Assembly: GCA_030867875.1 (NCBI GenBank)
Contig: JAOWCC010000237.1
Location: 8,687,811 to 8,751,810, forward strand
Origin: Actinernus sp. WN-2022
Lineage: Eukaryota; Cnidaria; Anthozoa; Actiniaria; Actinernidae
DNA length: 64,000 nt
Direction of reading: 5' to 3'
In this document: positions 9,536 through 21,420 of the stretch, one piece after another
Position numbering within the stretch: the stretch's first letter is position 1
Layout of the letters: each line of letters opens with the position of its first letter
The notes under the pieces: model-generated
The model's input: the letters and a program-made list of their open reading frames with translations, nothing else
What the model was told of the DNA's origin: nothing
Database searches by the model: none
Made by a program: the position numbers and the translations under genes

Positions 9536-12500
9536 TTCAAGTTCAAGTTTATTTCACACTATTTATAATATTTACAATAAGGAGAGTAGATAAAAATATA
9601 TAAACAAAATAAGTACATGGAATAAAGTAAAAGATTCAAGTGTACAGTGGTCAAAGTAGCTAGAAGCTTTCCAGTTGGCCACTGCTTACATGCAAGTCGA
9701 ACTTGAGAGGAACTACAATATGAGAAAACGAAAACGAATTATAATAAAAAAGAAATCAAGAGAAAAATAGGAAAGAAAGAGAGGCTTAGAAGGAGAAATA
9801 GTTATTGTGAGAAGATTTATAAACAAAGTAAAATGGTGCTCTTAAATTTTATGATTAAGGAGGTAAACTTTATATTGTTTTTTGAAATTGTTTGTTTTTG
9901 TTAGGTGCTTTAGGCTAGTAGGTATAGTTTCCCAAATTTTTGTAGCAGTATATTTAAAAGTAAATTTACCTAAGTTGGTTCTAATTTTAGAGGGGTAGAA
10001 ATATTTCCTAGCTGCATACCTGGTATTGTAATTATGTACATTTGTTACAGGTATTAGGAAATCGTGAAACACGGAGGGGATATCAGATGGATTATTGGTT
10101 TATGTGATAAGGTACAGATGTTCAACTTAACAATATTTTCAAATTTTAAAATGCTCAGAATTTGGTAATAAGGAGAAGCAGATTCTCTGTTGTTGGCAAA
10201 AAAGATACTTCGAATGCATTTATTTTGTTTAGTACATATTTTTGTTAAGTTGGTTGGGTATGTGTTTCCCCAGCTGATGGATCCATAGTTTAAATAGGGA
10301 TATAAAAGTGTATAATAGAGTTGTTTTAGCATTTGAAGGCTGAGGTAATTCCGTAATTTGTAGAAAATTCCTATATTTTTGCCTATCTTGTTATCGATAT
10401 GGGTGATTTGACTTTTCCAATTGATATATTCATCTAAGTATATTCCTAAACATTTAATGTTCTTTTTCCTTTCAATATTTAGAATATTCATTTGTGGGAG
10501 GGTCTTTCTGGGTGAAGTAATTAACATATAATTGGTATTTTTCATGTTGACAGAAAATTTGTTAATATTACAGTAACTGAGAACATGTTTTAATTCAGTA
10601 TTCATAACTGTTTCAAGTTCCTTTGGATTTTTGCAAGAGTAAAATATATTGGCATCATCAGCAAAAATTCGGAAAGATAATACTTTTGTTGATGAATTAG
10701 ATATATCATTTATGTATAGGAGGAATAATAATGGCCCAAGCGTTGATCATGAGGAATACCACAAACAAAACTTAAAGGGTTGGATTCAGTATTTTCATTT
10801 TTTCCATATTGGGTTCTATTCGAAAGATAGCTCCTGAACCAATAAAGTGGTTGTCCACGTATCCCATACTTATATAGTTTCTTTAACAATATACTATGAT
10901 TAACAGTGCCAAATGCTTTAGAAAAGTCTAAGAAAAGGCCACAACTTATGAGGTTTTTGTCTACTGATGATTTGAGACTATCAGTTATTTCTAAAATAGC
11001 TTGCTCAGTGGTATGACCTTTCCTAAATACAAATTGATATTGGAAGAGTATATTATGTTTTTCTAAAAATAGGTTTAATTGGTTGTAGACAATCTTTTCT
11101 AGTGTTTTACTGAAGGGTGACAAGATTGCTATTGGTCTGTAATTATTAGGGTCAGTTGAAATGCCATTTTTATAAATTGGAGTTACTCTAGAGACTTTAA
11201 GCATATTTGGGACTATACCTGATGAGATTGTTTGATTATAAATAAAAGTAAAGGGTATGGCTAATAATCTACAAGCAATTTTTATTAGTTTGTTGGGGAT
11301 ATGTAATGATGCCTTTTTATCTTTAATTCTGAGAATAGCTGGGATACATAGTCTTCAGTCACTGGAGACAGATAAAAGCTATGAGTGGGGGTATTTTTTA
11401 TGTACTTTGTAGGATCATGTTTATCAGTATTTTCAATTAAACTAGCTAAGGTTGAACCTAGATTAACAAAATGGTGATTAAATTGCTCTGCAATATCAGA
11501 TTGTTTAGTGTAGGTCTTGTTATTGCGTATAATTCTGGATGGATAAGACTGTAGACCTTTTGATTTTCTTTTGATAAGTGTCACGATAAGTTTCCATGTT
11601 TCCTTAAGGTTGTCTTTATAAAATTGGAAGTGCTGATTATAATATTCATCTTTTGCTTTAGTTTTTATTCGATTAAGTAGATTTGAGTATTGTTTGTAAG
11701 TTCTAACATTTGTTGGGTCATTTCCTAAAAAAAAATGAGTGTTACATCCTTTGTTTATGTTTGATTGATTTTAATAAGCCTTTTGTTAACCATGGTTTTG
11801 CTAATTGTTTCATTTTATTTAGAGAAGCTTGTTTCATGGGGATATATATGGCTTTAAGGTTATCTGATATATAAAGACATGTACCTCCAGCAGCAGTTTC
11901 TGAATCAGTGTAAACAAAATTATAGTGGTGTAATATTAGTATTTACTACACTTTTGTTACTTAATTTTGTTTCAGATATGGCTAAAACATCAGGTCTAGC
12001 ATCTAAGGAGTATAAGAGATCGTTAAGCAGAGTTAATTTTTTGGGTAGGCTCCGTATATTGCAATGAAATAGAGTGAGACTTTTCTTTTGGTTTATAATT
12101 CTTTAAGAATTGTTAAGTTTAGTAATGGAGTAATAATTAGAGTTTGGAGAGGTTAGCATAAAGTCGGAATCCTTATCATCAAATTTATTAGGATTTGGCA
12201 TTATATTATAGAGATCAATATCCGTGTTAGACAAATTGTAATACCAAGTTCCAGTAACAGCTTTAAATTCTGCATCAGATAAGTTTGAAAAGGGTAAGCA
12301 CATAAGATCATTGTGATTATATACACTCATCCTTGCTTTGTAGTACATCGTGCAATTTCAAGTTCAGGTCAGTCATTGATTCTTTACTTATCTCAGTTAT
12401 GCATCCACCGGCTCTGAAGGATTAATAAATTCCTGGAACTCATCCTCAGTTGTGAAGTGGAATATATTGGACGTTTCGGTCTCACGTAGGTGGATTATTC

Positions 12501-12564
12501 CGTTAGTCGTCAACAGAAATTTAAAGTTGTTGTCTTTCTTGAATGCATGTATTTTCCCGAACAG
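9536..12564 (-). mobile_element. CR1/Jockey-type LINE inserted in the recombinase gene
   Basis: A 3.0-kb non-LTR retrotransposon on the minus strand. Its 3' end at 9536 has the short tail repeat ACTTGA-ACTTGA after AATAAA. Its 5' end abuts recombinase sequence at 12565. Order from the 5' end: leader, an N-terminal segment with LPFSNLSDAEF (12348-12103), the start of an AP-type endonuclease (HCNIRSLPK..) near 12100-11770, then an internal deletion of most of the endonuclease, reverse transcriptase (11584-10710, with DFSKAFGTVNHSILL) and C-terminal region (10605-9842, ending in the HNYNTRYAARKYF type motif). A CCG at both joints may be a short target duplication. Confidence 0.85.
9842..11800 (-). 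pseudogene. LINE ORF2 reverse transcriptase, broken
   Basis: Consecutive minus-strand frames carry the LINE polymerase. 11584-11285 is the linker before the RT. 11204-10710 covers the RT fingers and palm: NYRPIAILSPFSKTLEKIVYNQL, FRKGHTTEQAILEI, the palm strand GLFLDFSKAFGTVNHS, and a damaged CGIPHDQRLG where the Gln-Gly loop belongs. The catalytic ADD region is near 10660 in a different frame. 10605-10054 carries the thumb, with LDEYINWKSQITHIDNKIGK, and 10072-9842 the C-terminal motif. At least three frameshifts separate the pieces, so it is inactive. Confidence 0.85.
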
Positions 12565-12880
12565 CGGAGGAGTTGAGCGGGGTCCGAAGTGTCACATTCA
12601 CCGAGCTGCTCGGTTTTGTAGAGCTGTTGCAGTTGTTCGCTTGTGATGGGATGTTTGTGTAAGGTCGGCCCAACTTTTCCATCTTTCATCATTTGTTTGC
12701 ATATTGCATTTAGGGTTTTATTGGCTTTTTCAAACTCTGGGCCGCCGACAATTGACCAAGCCTTGTTGTGAGGAGGTTGTTTTAAATAGCGGTCAATGGC
12801 TGCTCGAATCGCTCTTAGTGAGAAAATTTTGAACTCGCTACCATCTTTTTGCCTCAATGCAGCATAGAAAACTTATAAGA
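12565..12880 (-). pseudogene. Crypton-like (DUF3504) recombinase, N-terminal half
   Basis: Carries the core-binding helices of a DUF3504-type tyrosine recombinase: RQKDGSEFKIFSLRAIRAAI, then RYLKQPPHNKAW, then FEKANKTLNAICKQMMKDGK, then the helix PITSEQLQQLYKTEQLG. A frameshift lies at about 12855, just before RQKDGSE. The frame runs to the LINE junction at 12564/12565 and resumes at 9535 beyond it. This half would bind DNA; the catalytic half is at 8997-9535. The order and exact junction make one interrupted gene the simplest reading. Confidence 0.75.
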
Positions 12881-13305
12881 GCTCCTCTTTCGTCATCTGC
12901 TCTAGCTAGGTAGTGAAATTTGTCTTGCTTGAAAACCATTCTGTAGTTTGTCAAAATGAAACAATGTCAGCTTATTAAACTAAAAATACATTCGGTAGAA
13001 ACTATTTGAATGTTGCATTACTCGCAAAACTTGTCATACTTTCCTAATTTTGCATGCATTCTTACCATTAAAAATCTTCATCCCATATTTTGTTGCTTTC
13101 TTCGTCTTTCCTAGAATTGAATTGTCTAATAAATTATTCAAAAACTCATTGGAAACCAGCAAAACGCGAGGCAACCGCTATTGTTTTGATTTGGAAAACC
13201 GCCGTTTTCCCCTACCATGGGTTATCACAAATAGACCAATAGTAAGGTAGCCAATCAGAATGCAGGATTTGTAATAGTCCACTAGTTGGTTTATATTAAA
13301 ATGTT

Positions 13306-14160
13306 TTAGTCTGAAATAGGGTCATGTTTTGGAGACCAAGGCAGCACACCAGACTCAATATTCCTGCGATTACCTCCTGGTTTACTGGAGTACTTACCAC
13401 CTCCGGACCCTACATACCAACCAATCCCTGAGCACACTTGATATTTATGCATCATCTGGACTTTTACCTTATTATCAGGTTGGGCCATTTCCTCACTATA
13501 CTTGTGATGGATGTGTTTTTGGACAGCACTCTTCAGATAACCCAAGACAGCAATGTAGTCAACAATGATTCGTTCCCCCAAGACAGTGTAATTATCTCGG
13601 TTGTTGAGATTATCTATTGCCTGTGGTAGGACTGAACCATTAGGTAGATCAAACAACCCACAGATAGGCTCTTAATTTGCAAGGTGCTTTTTACACAGTT
13701 GTGATTTGTCCAGTGATAATCCTTGTTTTGGTTATCACAGGTCTTATCTTTCACTTCTTGCCTCGAATCAAAGTTATCCATGACAAACTGGATCTCATTA
13801 CCAGCAGATGCAGTTGTTGGATGAGTTGATTCACATGGTATGGCTGCTGAAGCTACATGTGAGGTTGATTGACATGGTACGGCTGCTGAAGCTAAGGTTG
13901 ATTGACATGGTACGGCTGCTGAAACTAAGATTTACTTCATGTGGTAAGGATGCTTTACTGTGTTCAACCAGCATCTGCTGAAATTTTTCTCTTTAAATAA
14001 AGCTCTTTCCTTAAGTGCTTGGAAACTTTAGCTCTCTCATGTAGTACTTCCTCGTCAACCTTCTTTCCATATTCATCTAGCTTTCTCAGCAATGTTGAAT
14101 TGGAAACCGATAACTTCATTGCACAAAGCCTTGTATAGAGAGCCTACAGACACGAAGAAA
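13306..14160 (-). pseudogene. Remnant of an unidentified mobile-element protein, possibly DUF6589-like
   Basis: Minus-strand frames between 13656 and 13306 contain FDLPNGSVLPQAIDNLNNRDN and a helix ending YLKSAVQKHI. Upstream, near 13700-13800, another frame carries FVMDNFDSRQ followed by HWTNHN. This combination recalls DUF6589-type proteins of cnidarians, which have an aspartate-rich (V/M)DN segment, but I hold that only weakly. Region 13845-13930 has three copies of a GACATGGTACGGCTGCTGAAGC-like 30-base unit. Several stops and shifts break the frame. Confidence 0.3.
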
Positions 14161-14319
14161 TTTACTTGTTAGAATTTGTAATACTTTTAAGAGATGACAA
14201 TCATTTTTACAGACCAGGGGGGATCTGGTATATCCATGGTTGTCAATATTTTTTAATGAATTGAATGTTTCATTACACTGTACATTGCCGGTTACTTTCT
14301 CCTTTATAATATCAATCAA

Positions 14320-15110
14320 CAGACAATTAAACTTTTGCTTGACTAAGCCTTTCTACAGATGCCTACTTTCCTATGTTGACCTGCTACTCAAAAAAACGTT
14401 TTGAAAGCTCTAGCTCAAAAGGGAATTCCTGGTGGATGTACATTAATTTGTATGGAGGTCTCACCCTGGAACATTGAAAAAAAATTGATACTCAACAATC
14501 CCATTTTCCAATACAGGTATTTTGCTACACAGTTTTACTTCTAAAGTGAGTTACAGGAGTACCCATGACACCCAATCAGCTCACTCGTGGCAGCTGTTAG
14601 GGGATTTTTCAAATGAGAAGTAAAAATAACCATACATTATTTACAGAGTTTAAAAGGTAATTTATATCATTTTAAATATTTCCCAAAAGGTTTGCAAAAA
14701 AGCCTTGTAATAAAACATTTGCCAATTAAGATTAAATAAACAATGTTACACCTAAAAGGTACCAATAGATAACTAGCAAGATCATTTTTGTTTTCCTGAG
14801 GCACTGTTCATTATTTAGGGCTTGGGGGGGGGGGGGGGGGTACAATAAAAATAGTGTATTTCTTGTTGTTTTCATAGTAAAAATACCAATGTTGGGCATT
14901 ATTGAGGGGGGAATATATGTTTCTATATTGTAGATGGAGGGGGAAATGTTAAAGTGCTTGGGTTGATAACTACATTTAAACACCCTTTGCATAAATAACG
15001 AACAGTTTAATTTTCGAGTGCTACTCCAAAATTATGTTTTATTTGTTGGAGTTGTAAACTACATTGATCTACATGTAGAAAGTGTTTGCTGCTAGCAAAG
15101 GAGCCCTTAC
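14320..15110. other. No recognised gene; G-run
   Basis: Nothing here reads as a gene. A poly-G run of about 17-18 bases lies near 14823-14840, the second such tract in the window. The rest is AT-rich. Confidence 0.4.
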
Positions 15111-15121
15111 TTCAGGCTAAG

Positions 15122-15231
15122 TGTAAAGAACCCGTATATTGTATGTAGGAGCGATGTTTTTATTCTGATTATAATGGTAGCAATCTATAACATCACGTAC
15201 ACGTAACCTGATAAGCTGGTATTACGTTACA
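15122..15231 (-). repeat. Short gypsy 3' LTR (110 bp)
   Basis: Read on the minus strand it starts TGTAACGTAATACC directly after a polypurine tract, contains AATAAA and ends GGGTTCTTTACA. TGTAA..TTACA termini, a poly(A) signal near the end and the adjacent polypurine tract are all expected of a short gypsy LTR. The partner LTR is not in sight. Confidence 0.55.
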
Positions 15232-15241
15232 TCCTCCCTCC
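15232..15241 (-). promoter_or_regulatory. Polypurine tract
   Basis: The minus strand reads GGAGGGAGGA immediately before the LTR start. In LTR retrotransposons this RNase H-resistant tract primes plus-strand DNA synthesis. Confidence 0.55.
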
Positions 15242-15408
15242 TATAGAGACCTAGCATTTCAACCTAATGTTCACTGTTCACTTATCAATAATTACTAAAT
15301 AGTCCTGTCCATTACTGTCTATACAATAGGGGTCATTGTATTGTATAGCGTGTTAGTTTACTCGTCTAGTCCATGCTTAGTTATAGTTGTGGTAGCATCA
15401 CAGGTTGG

Positions 15409-15880
15409 CTATGGCATGTAGTCTTTCAAGTATGCTGGCTCTTTCAAGGATCTCTGCGACCTTCTGATAGGTTCAGCTGGAGGTGCTTGTTCAGCAGGTG
15501 TTTCCATGGAGCATTCTGGGTTGTGTGCTTTAGACTCAGCACACTTGTCTCCTATCAATGGTTGAGCTGTCAGTTTTTCATCACTGCTTGAATTGGGGCA
15601 CATGGACATAGCTGCAGGGGTCTTCCTCAAATCCACTCTGTTTCTTCGGTAGGTACCACTGTCAGACTCGAGCTCGTAGGATCGCTCTTGAAGCCGCTTA
15701 GTAATTGCAGCTTTCTTCCAATCCTTCTTGCCGATTACGAAGGGTCTCAATTCGCACAGTATTGCCTTCGTCTATAGCCTCCATATCTCTTGCATGCCTG
15801 TCGTAGTAGTGGGCTTGCTTTGTTTGTGCATTCCTTGTAGCAGTCTTGACCTGTTGAGTGTTAATGCTGAGTAGTGACCT
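15409..15880 (-). pseudogene. Gypsy integrase C-terminal tail
   Basis: The 113-residue frame at 15750-15409 shows the integrase C-terminal domain pattern of Ty3/gypsy pol: RPFVIGKKDWKKAAITKRL, then SYELESDSGTYRRNRVDLR. A polar, unstructured tail ends the polyprotein (RRSQRSLKEPAYLKDY). Upstream, in a shifted frame, is the preceding helix with the HYYDRHARDMEAIDEGNTVR-type signature (about 15880-15750). The catalytic DDE core is absent. It is followed by a polypurine tract and LTR in the right order, so it is the 3' end of a truncated element. Confidence 0.75.
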
Positions 15881-16149
15881 TTTGAATTCCTTCTTTGTTG
15901 GATCGGCCTAGGAGCTTTATCTGCGTGGAACTGGCTTCAGAATTGCGACAGAGGTTCACACACTCTGACAGGGTCAACTTGGTTCACATATTTTCTACCT
16001 CAAGGGTCATGAAAACAAAGCCTCGCAGCTAACACAATGTCGCATGACAAATCATGGCGGATTTTGCGGGAGATCTTAACATTTGCATAAATTAACATTT
16101 TAAGTTAAAGTGACGTCATTGGACGGCATTAGCGTCCATTGAATTCAGA

Positions 16150-16884
16150 CGTCTCTCTCGGGGAATGGACCCTGAAACTAGCTGAGGAGGCGGCTGTATT
16201 TCAGGCTATCATCTGTCAATGGTAAAACTGTTGACAGTTTGGGTCAGGTATTGTTAAAGTCCAACCACACAGCTAAGGCATGTTTTACGACAGAATAACT
16301 TAGCTAGAGAGTCTTTCTACTGGATTGAGAGACCTTAAAAAATGTCTGCCAATATGGGGAAAACTGAAGAAACCCTCATTGAGCTTGATAACCATGTAAC
16401 AAGAACAATTCTGCCGGTAGAGTTTTACAAAACTTAGTTAAGCAGATGTTTTTAGTGTATATCCGAATGCTGTGCTCGTTTTTTGGATGAAGAAATAAAC
16501 TAAAGGGGACCTCTTCAGCTACGTTTTCCCGAGATTTAGTTTGAGTCTTGTCATCTGACTATATCGTATATTTAGTTCAGTTTAGGTGTTCTAGTGGAAA
16601 TCGTGAGCGAATTAAGTTGCAAGACAAATTGCAAAACATACGATAAATAGTACTCGGCGTTAACAGAGCGGACATGGAAATGTTTGTGCCGTGTCTAGTG
16701 TGCGAAAACTTCAAACAGTTCCGTCGAGCTAAACTTGCCAGTTAAACTACTTCGGTCCGAGGGGTAGTTTGAGACTTGTCATCTAACTATATCGTATATT
16801 TAGTTTAGTTACAGTAGGTGTTCTAGTGGAAATTCTGAGCGAATTAAGTTGGAAGACACATTGCGAAACATAAGATAAATAGTA
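16150..16884 (+). repeat. Dispersed repeat R1, copy 1 left part
   Basis: This stretch matches later parts of the window in the same orientation. CTGTCAATGGTAAAACTG..(16210-16330) recurs at 40610-40745. GGGGAAAACTGAAGAAACCC..(16355-16530) recurs at 42363-42535. TATCGTATATTTAGTTCAG..to the CTTGCCA near 16740 recurs at 42585-42765. In this copy the 110-base unit TTAGTTTAG..GATAAATAGTA is duplicated (16560-16650 and 16795-16884). It ends exactly where the Harbinger TIR starts, and more R1 sequence resumes near 39390. Confidence 0.8.
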
Positions 16885-17211
16885 GGGACCTTTAGCACCG
16901 ACGGTTTTTGCGACGGCGACGATGGCCGGAAGTCAGATTTACTTCCGGTAGACGTCTCAGATGTTGGCGGGCAGCCGTCGTAGCTCGGCGCGGATGTGAG
17001 AGAAGGGAGTTTGGCGTTGTCGAGAAAACGTGAGTTCATTTTCCTCTTTTTACATATTCAAACTGAAAAAAGAATAACATAATAACATCCCAAAAGTTCA
17101 TGTAGGATCTGAATAACATAGATATCGATTTTAATTGGGTTGACATACAAAGAAATGTTAAAATTATTTGTTTTAATTTCCAGCTGTGCTGAAAGTGAAG
17201 CTCGAAAAATA

Positions 17212-18580
17212 ATGGCTGCAAACGCAAGTGAAGGAAAAACCGCCAAGTAAGAAAGCATTCATTCATTTTTAGTACAATAACATGAATCACTAGTTTTATG
17301 ATAGCCAGATGAAGGTCAGTTCTTATATCTAGTATCATTGCAGCAGCTATAAGCCCTAGAATTCAGAATTTCATTCATGCTTCGACATTATAAATCCAGT
17401 GAAAATAGCTACCAGTCAGCATGCTCTAAACCGTTCAAACTCTCAATTTAATAACTTATTACATGCAGAATTTGCTACATATGTAAGTTAAGCTTCATAA
17501 CATAGGCTTTAAAAATCTATTGTATAGTCTTTAGGATTTGTTGGGCTTTTTTAAGGTTGTTTTTTTCAGCTAGTTGGAAAGCTCTCTTCAATGAATTCAG
17601 TCAGTAAAAATAACTTACATTCGGAATTGTAGCTGAAAGCCTCGTCAGTGGAATTCCTAACCCTTTGCAAACAAAATAAATGAAACTATATATATCTAAC
17701 TAGTCTTATAAATAGTATCATTTCAATGGGTAAAGTAGTATCTTTTATGCATGGCATAAAAATAGTTTGATTGGGATAACACATTCTGTTAACTTAAGAC
17801 AATTAATTTCGCACAAGATCGAAAGCTGAAGCCCATGCAATCACTAATCAGGTATAGATTTATTTATTTTCAACTCATTTTTGTTTTTATTTTTTGCTTC
17901 GCAGGGCAATGGAGCGGTCTGGACAGCATGATGTGTTCATGCTGCGGGAAATGCTGATAAGCGACATATTTACACATAAGAAAGGAAGCGTTGGCCGGGG
18001 CGATCCTTGGGACGGAATCACTGAGAAGCTCAATAAAATAAATACACCGCAATTTCGCATCAAAGATAAGAGGGGAGTGAGAGAGCGCTGGGTGCTACTC
18101 AGGCGTAAATTCAAGGCGAAAATTAGGGAAGAACAATCGGCTAGCGGGATTGAAGTTGACGATATGTCAGAAAAGGGGGTTTTGATCGAAGAGTGTATAG
18201 AGAAAGAAGAGAGCTTTGCCGCTATAAAAGAGGCTACCTCAAGCCAACAGAAATAGGATAGGGAAACAGCTGAAGATATCAGAAAGAAAGCAATGGAGAG
18301 AATGGGGCAAACATAGAAAAGAAACCTGTCAGGTGATAGCAATGAAGATGCCGAGCCACGTAAATCAACCGGCAAGAAGAGGTGCACCCAGCCTTTGATT
18401 GATTTTTTAACTGAAAAGGCCAGCGCTGACCGTGAGCTGCGGCAAGCGGAGTTGGACTTAAGAAAGCAAGAGCAAGAGCACCAGCAGAATATGATGAAAT
18501 CGATGCTCGAGCAGCAACAACAACAGCAGAAAATGAACACGGCCTTTTTATCCGTTGTAAATAAACAACTTGAGAAGTAA
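17212..18580 (+). pseudogene. Harbinger Myb/SANT-like DNA-binding protein
   Basis: Two exons: 17212-17246 (start MAANASEGKTA) and 17905-18580, joined by a GT-AG intron whose ends are CCAA/GTAAG and TTCGCAG/GGCA; the frame is kept. The product opens with a Myb/SANT-like trihelix: HDVFMLREMLIS, WDGITEKLN, then VRERWVLLRRKFKAKIREE. It ends in a long Glu/Gln coiled coil (ADRELRQAELDLRKQEQEHQQ, then QQQQQQQKMN). In Harbinger systems such a protein binds the transposon ends and carries the transposase into the nucleus. Two in-frame stops, TAG at 18254 and TAG near 18314, break the gene. Otherwise the reading frame is continuous. Confidence 0.75.
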
Positions 18581-18837
18581 GCCGGAACAAAACTCTAACT
18601 CACGTTTTTCAGTATTTACACTGACAGTGTTTATAGACTATAGACTCCAGACTTCTATACATTTGTAAACTTAGATTTACAGTTCGTTTGCCTTCTCTTA
18701 TTACATGTATTAAATTATAACTTAATTTAGTTGAATATTTATAATTGTACACTGTTGCATGCAAACATCATGGTACCCGAATATCACTATTTGTTCTTGC
18801 TACAAGTACAAGTTTTAAAAGTCCGTTTTTCACATAA

Positions 18838-19245
18838 TCACTGGAAGTATTCTTCTAGGGTTGGAGGCTCTAGTTCAAAGAAATGAGATGTCTGACTTCG
18901 ATAAAGGCAAGTTAATGAATTGCGAAGCAATGCACAAACAACATGCATCTTTCCAATGCTACTGAGTTCGATATTCAATTTTTTTTTTTAATTCTAGAAA
19001 TTTGAAGGAGGTGAAAATATCCCCAAATAGCCATTGCACCGAGATTCTAACGGCACTCATTGCAGCATTAAAGACCTCCATCTCTGGTGTAATCAGGCCA
19101 TGGCGAAATGGAGCCTGCAGATGAATCCTGAGAGGGTAAGCCGGATAGGTACACATGGGCTGGCCTGTAGGGGAAAACGCTAGTAGCTGAAGGTCATTTA
19201 GAAGCCCTGAGTCAGCCAACATTCCTGCATCGTGTTTACGACCCT
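18838..19245 (-). pseudogene. Harbinger transposase, last exon
   Basis: Final coding exon of a DDE_Tnp_4-type nuclease. It opens after TTTCAG at 19245 with GRKHDAGMLADSGLL, followed by the damaged TYPAYPLRIHLQAPF block and FNAAMSAVRISVQWLFGD, which carries the last acidic catalytic region. The frame slips at an A10 tract near 18980. Reading continues in the next frame with GKMHVVCALLRNSLTCLY to EEYFQ and a TGA at 18838-18840. Spliced to the exon ending at 22152, it gives a clean GPVEGRKHD join, so the splice sites are intact although the protein is not. Confidence 0.85.
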
Positions 19246-19897
19246 CTGAAATCCAAAATTCAAAATCAGTTCATTCCAGCTAATTATTTTACTAGCCACT
19301 ATATATATTTATATATATACCCGATCAAAACAAAAGATGACACTCCAGAATATATATATATATATCCCCATGTGTGTGTTTGTTTTGCCTGGGAAGGCAA
19401 TAGCATAGGGAGCGGTAAGAGTACAATGCGCAAACAATCGCTTCGTGTAGTGCCTAAATGCCTAACAATTTTTTTTAGCACAAATGTTCGAAATAAAGGA
19501 AAGTTTAAGTTTTTATAGTGAAGCATTTATTTTCATTGTTCGGTTTTCTCTTCGGGTTTAAACACATATGGGCAAAAATCAGATAATACAGTTGAACCAC
19601 GCGCGTAACTGCCGTGGTTGCGAAATGTTTAGTTCCCAGGCTATTTGTCTTGTTGCGGCCCTATAAAAGGTAGGGGTTTAGTTATAATTTTGGCTTTCAA
19701 AATATATTTAAAATTCAAACAAGTGTTGTTCCCCTTACTTTCCTGAGACGTTTCTTGTTTATTGTAGTAAATTCTGCATGAGATATTTTTTTTTGAAAAT
19801 ATTAATCACAATACAACAATGGTAGAATGTACTTTCGTTTCTTAATATATTCAATTAAGGGATTTAGTCACCTAATCGGAACGCTTGAAAACTCTCA

Positions 19898-20064
19898 ATA
19901 GGCCATTTTGACGATGTTGCGCACGCATTGAAAACAAAAGCATGTGGCCAGCCAAAAACCAGAATGTGGCCCGCCAAAACTCAATGTTGCATAACAATCT
20001 TTTGTTTTCTTGATTGCTTGTATATTGTTCTCAATGCGCGCGCAACGTCGTCAAAATGGCCTAT
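19898..20064. repeat. 167-bp MITE nested in the inverted-repeat element
   Basis: Perfectly placed 33-bp inverted ends begin ATAGGCCATTTTGACGA at 19898 and mirror at 20064, with two mismatches. The inner arms CATTGAAAACAAAAG and CTTTTGTTTTC extend the fold. It has no coding capacity. It lies just inside the left arm of the 19322-21787 element, so it inserted later or marks a second palindrome. Confidence 0.75.
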
Positions 20065-21420
20065 ACTCCGTATTAATTACAAACAATCTTGCCTCTTATA
20101 TTCGTTATATTAAGAAATCACTAAAGAAAACTGCTCAGAATCGGAGATAAATATTAATTAATATTGATAGGCCTGTGAAACAAAAATATTTTGCTTACTT
20201 CAATCTTTAAAAACAAAAGCTTGTGTTTGCTTTCGTAGCATAATCAAACGTAAACAAAAAGCGGCCGCGATTCTGGTCAGGTGAAGAAATAATCGCTTCC
20301 GAAAGAATGAAAAATCCGCGCGTTTATCGGCCAAGAGACACTAGAAGCCGTCTATAACAGTTTCCTCGGTAAAGCACGCGGCATTTATTTTTAGTTAACG
20401 TTTTTATAGCGGAATTTGTGTTACCTATCTGATCACTTTGTTCACTGGAAACCCTGACCGAAGTTACGTTGCAATATTATATCCTATTTAGCTACTTAAT
20501 CAAACAATTACGTAGTTTTGCTTGAATTCTAGCGCGTACATTTAATTTTGCTCAGACCGGTGAGCGATGATCAATTTCTACATATACCGTTCACTTCAGC
20601 CTCTGGTTCTACAATTCAGTACTTTTTAAAAGAGAATCCAACTCTATGTTCTGATGTGAAAGAAATCATGTTGCTTTTGTAACAGTGGTGCCGCCGGAAA
20701 CCCTCTCGGATATAAGACACGAAGAAATCAGAACACATTTTTCGAGAAAAAAAATCAAAAATTAATATCTCGATAACGTTCTACCCAACCGATTTCGTTA
20801 CTTTAAAAAAAAAAAAAATTAGCAAAGTAAGGAGAAGAACACTGATTTTATTTAGATCTAAGTTTTTAAATAATTTTGTTTTGTCGAAACCCCTATTTTC
20901 CCTTCTAGCTGATCACCACCGTGGCACAGCAGCAGACGAGGCACCACCGCCGGACTACTGATACAATGTGATACAAAACAAAATCCTTTACAATTTCATG
21001 GCTTTAGGTTTAGTATTTTGTTCTAATTTGATGAAAACTTTCAAATTGCTAATTCCACTCCTGTCTTCTTCGTAGCCGTTCAAAGGGTCGTCACGTAACG
21101 CTGGCGTTACTGAAGCGAAGGAAAAATTTCAACATGGCCGAAAAGAAATTGGTAGAAATTTCGATACAAAATCCTTAACCCATAAAAAAAACCTGCCCTG
21201 CTGAATACACTACTGTAGACATTTATTTTGATTATCAAACAGAATTATTTCAAAGTCTGCTCCTATTTTTGGGACCCATAAGATGAGCAATGTTTTTAAT
21301 TTTTCATCCGCACGGTAATTCCTGCACTTGACCAGATAGGCGGCCGCGTTTTTCCTGTTTAGGTCGAATTATGTTATTGAAGCTAACGAAAATGGTTAAT
21401 TAATTTTAGTTACTATGGGT
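20065..21420. other. Interior of the inverted-repeat element, no gene seen
   Basis: AT-rich sequence without a supportable gene. It includes an A12 run near 20806-20818. The segment 20690-20960 has short repeated CACCGCCGG/GTGCCGCCGG motifs in opposite orientation, but I cannot define an element from them. Confidence 0.4.

Noticed and set aside
17887..18540. 217-codon minus-strand frame rich in Cys and Ser
   Set aside because: Antisense shadow of the Myb-like coding exon, which has intact splice sites and recognisable helices.
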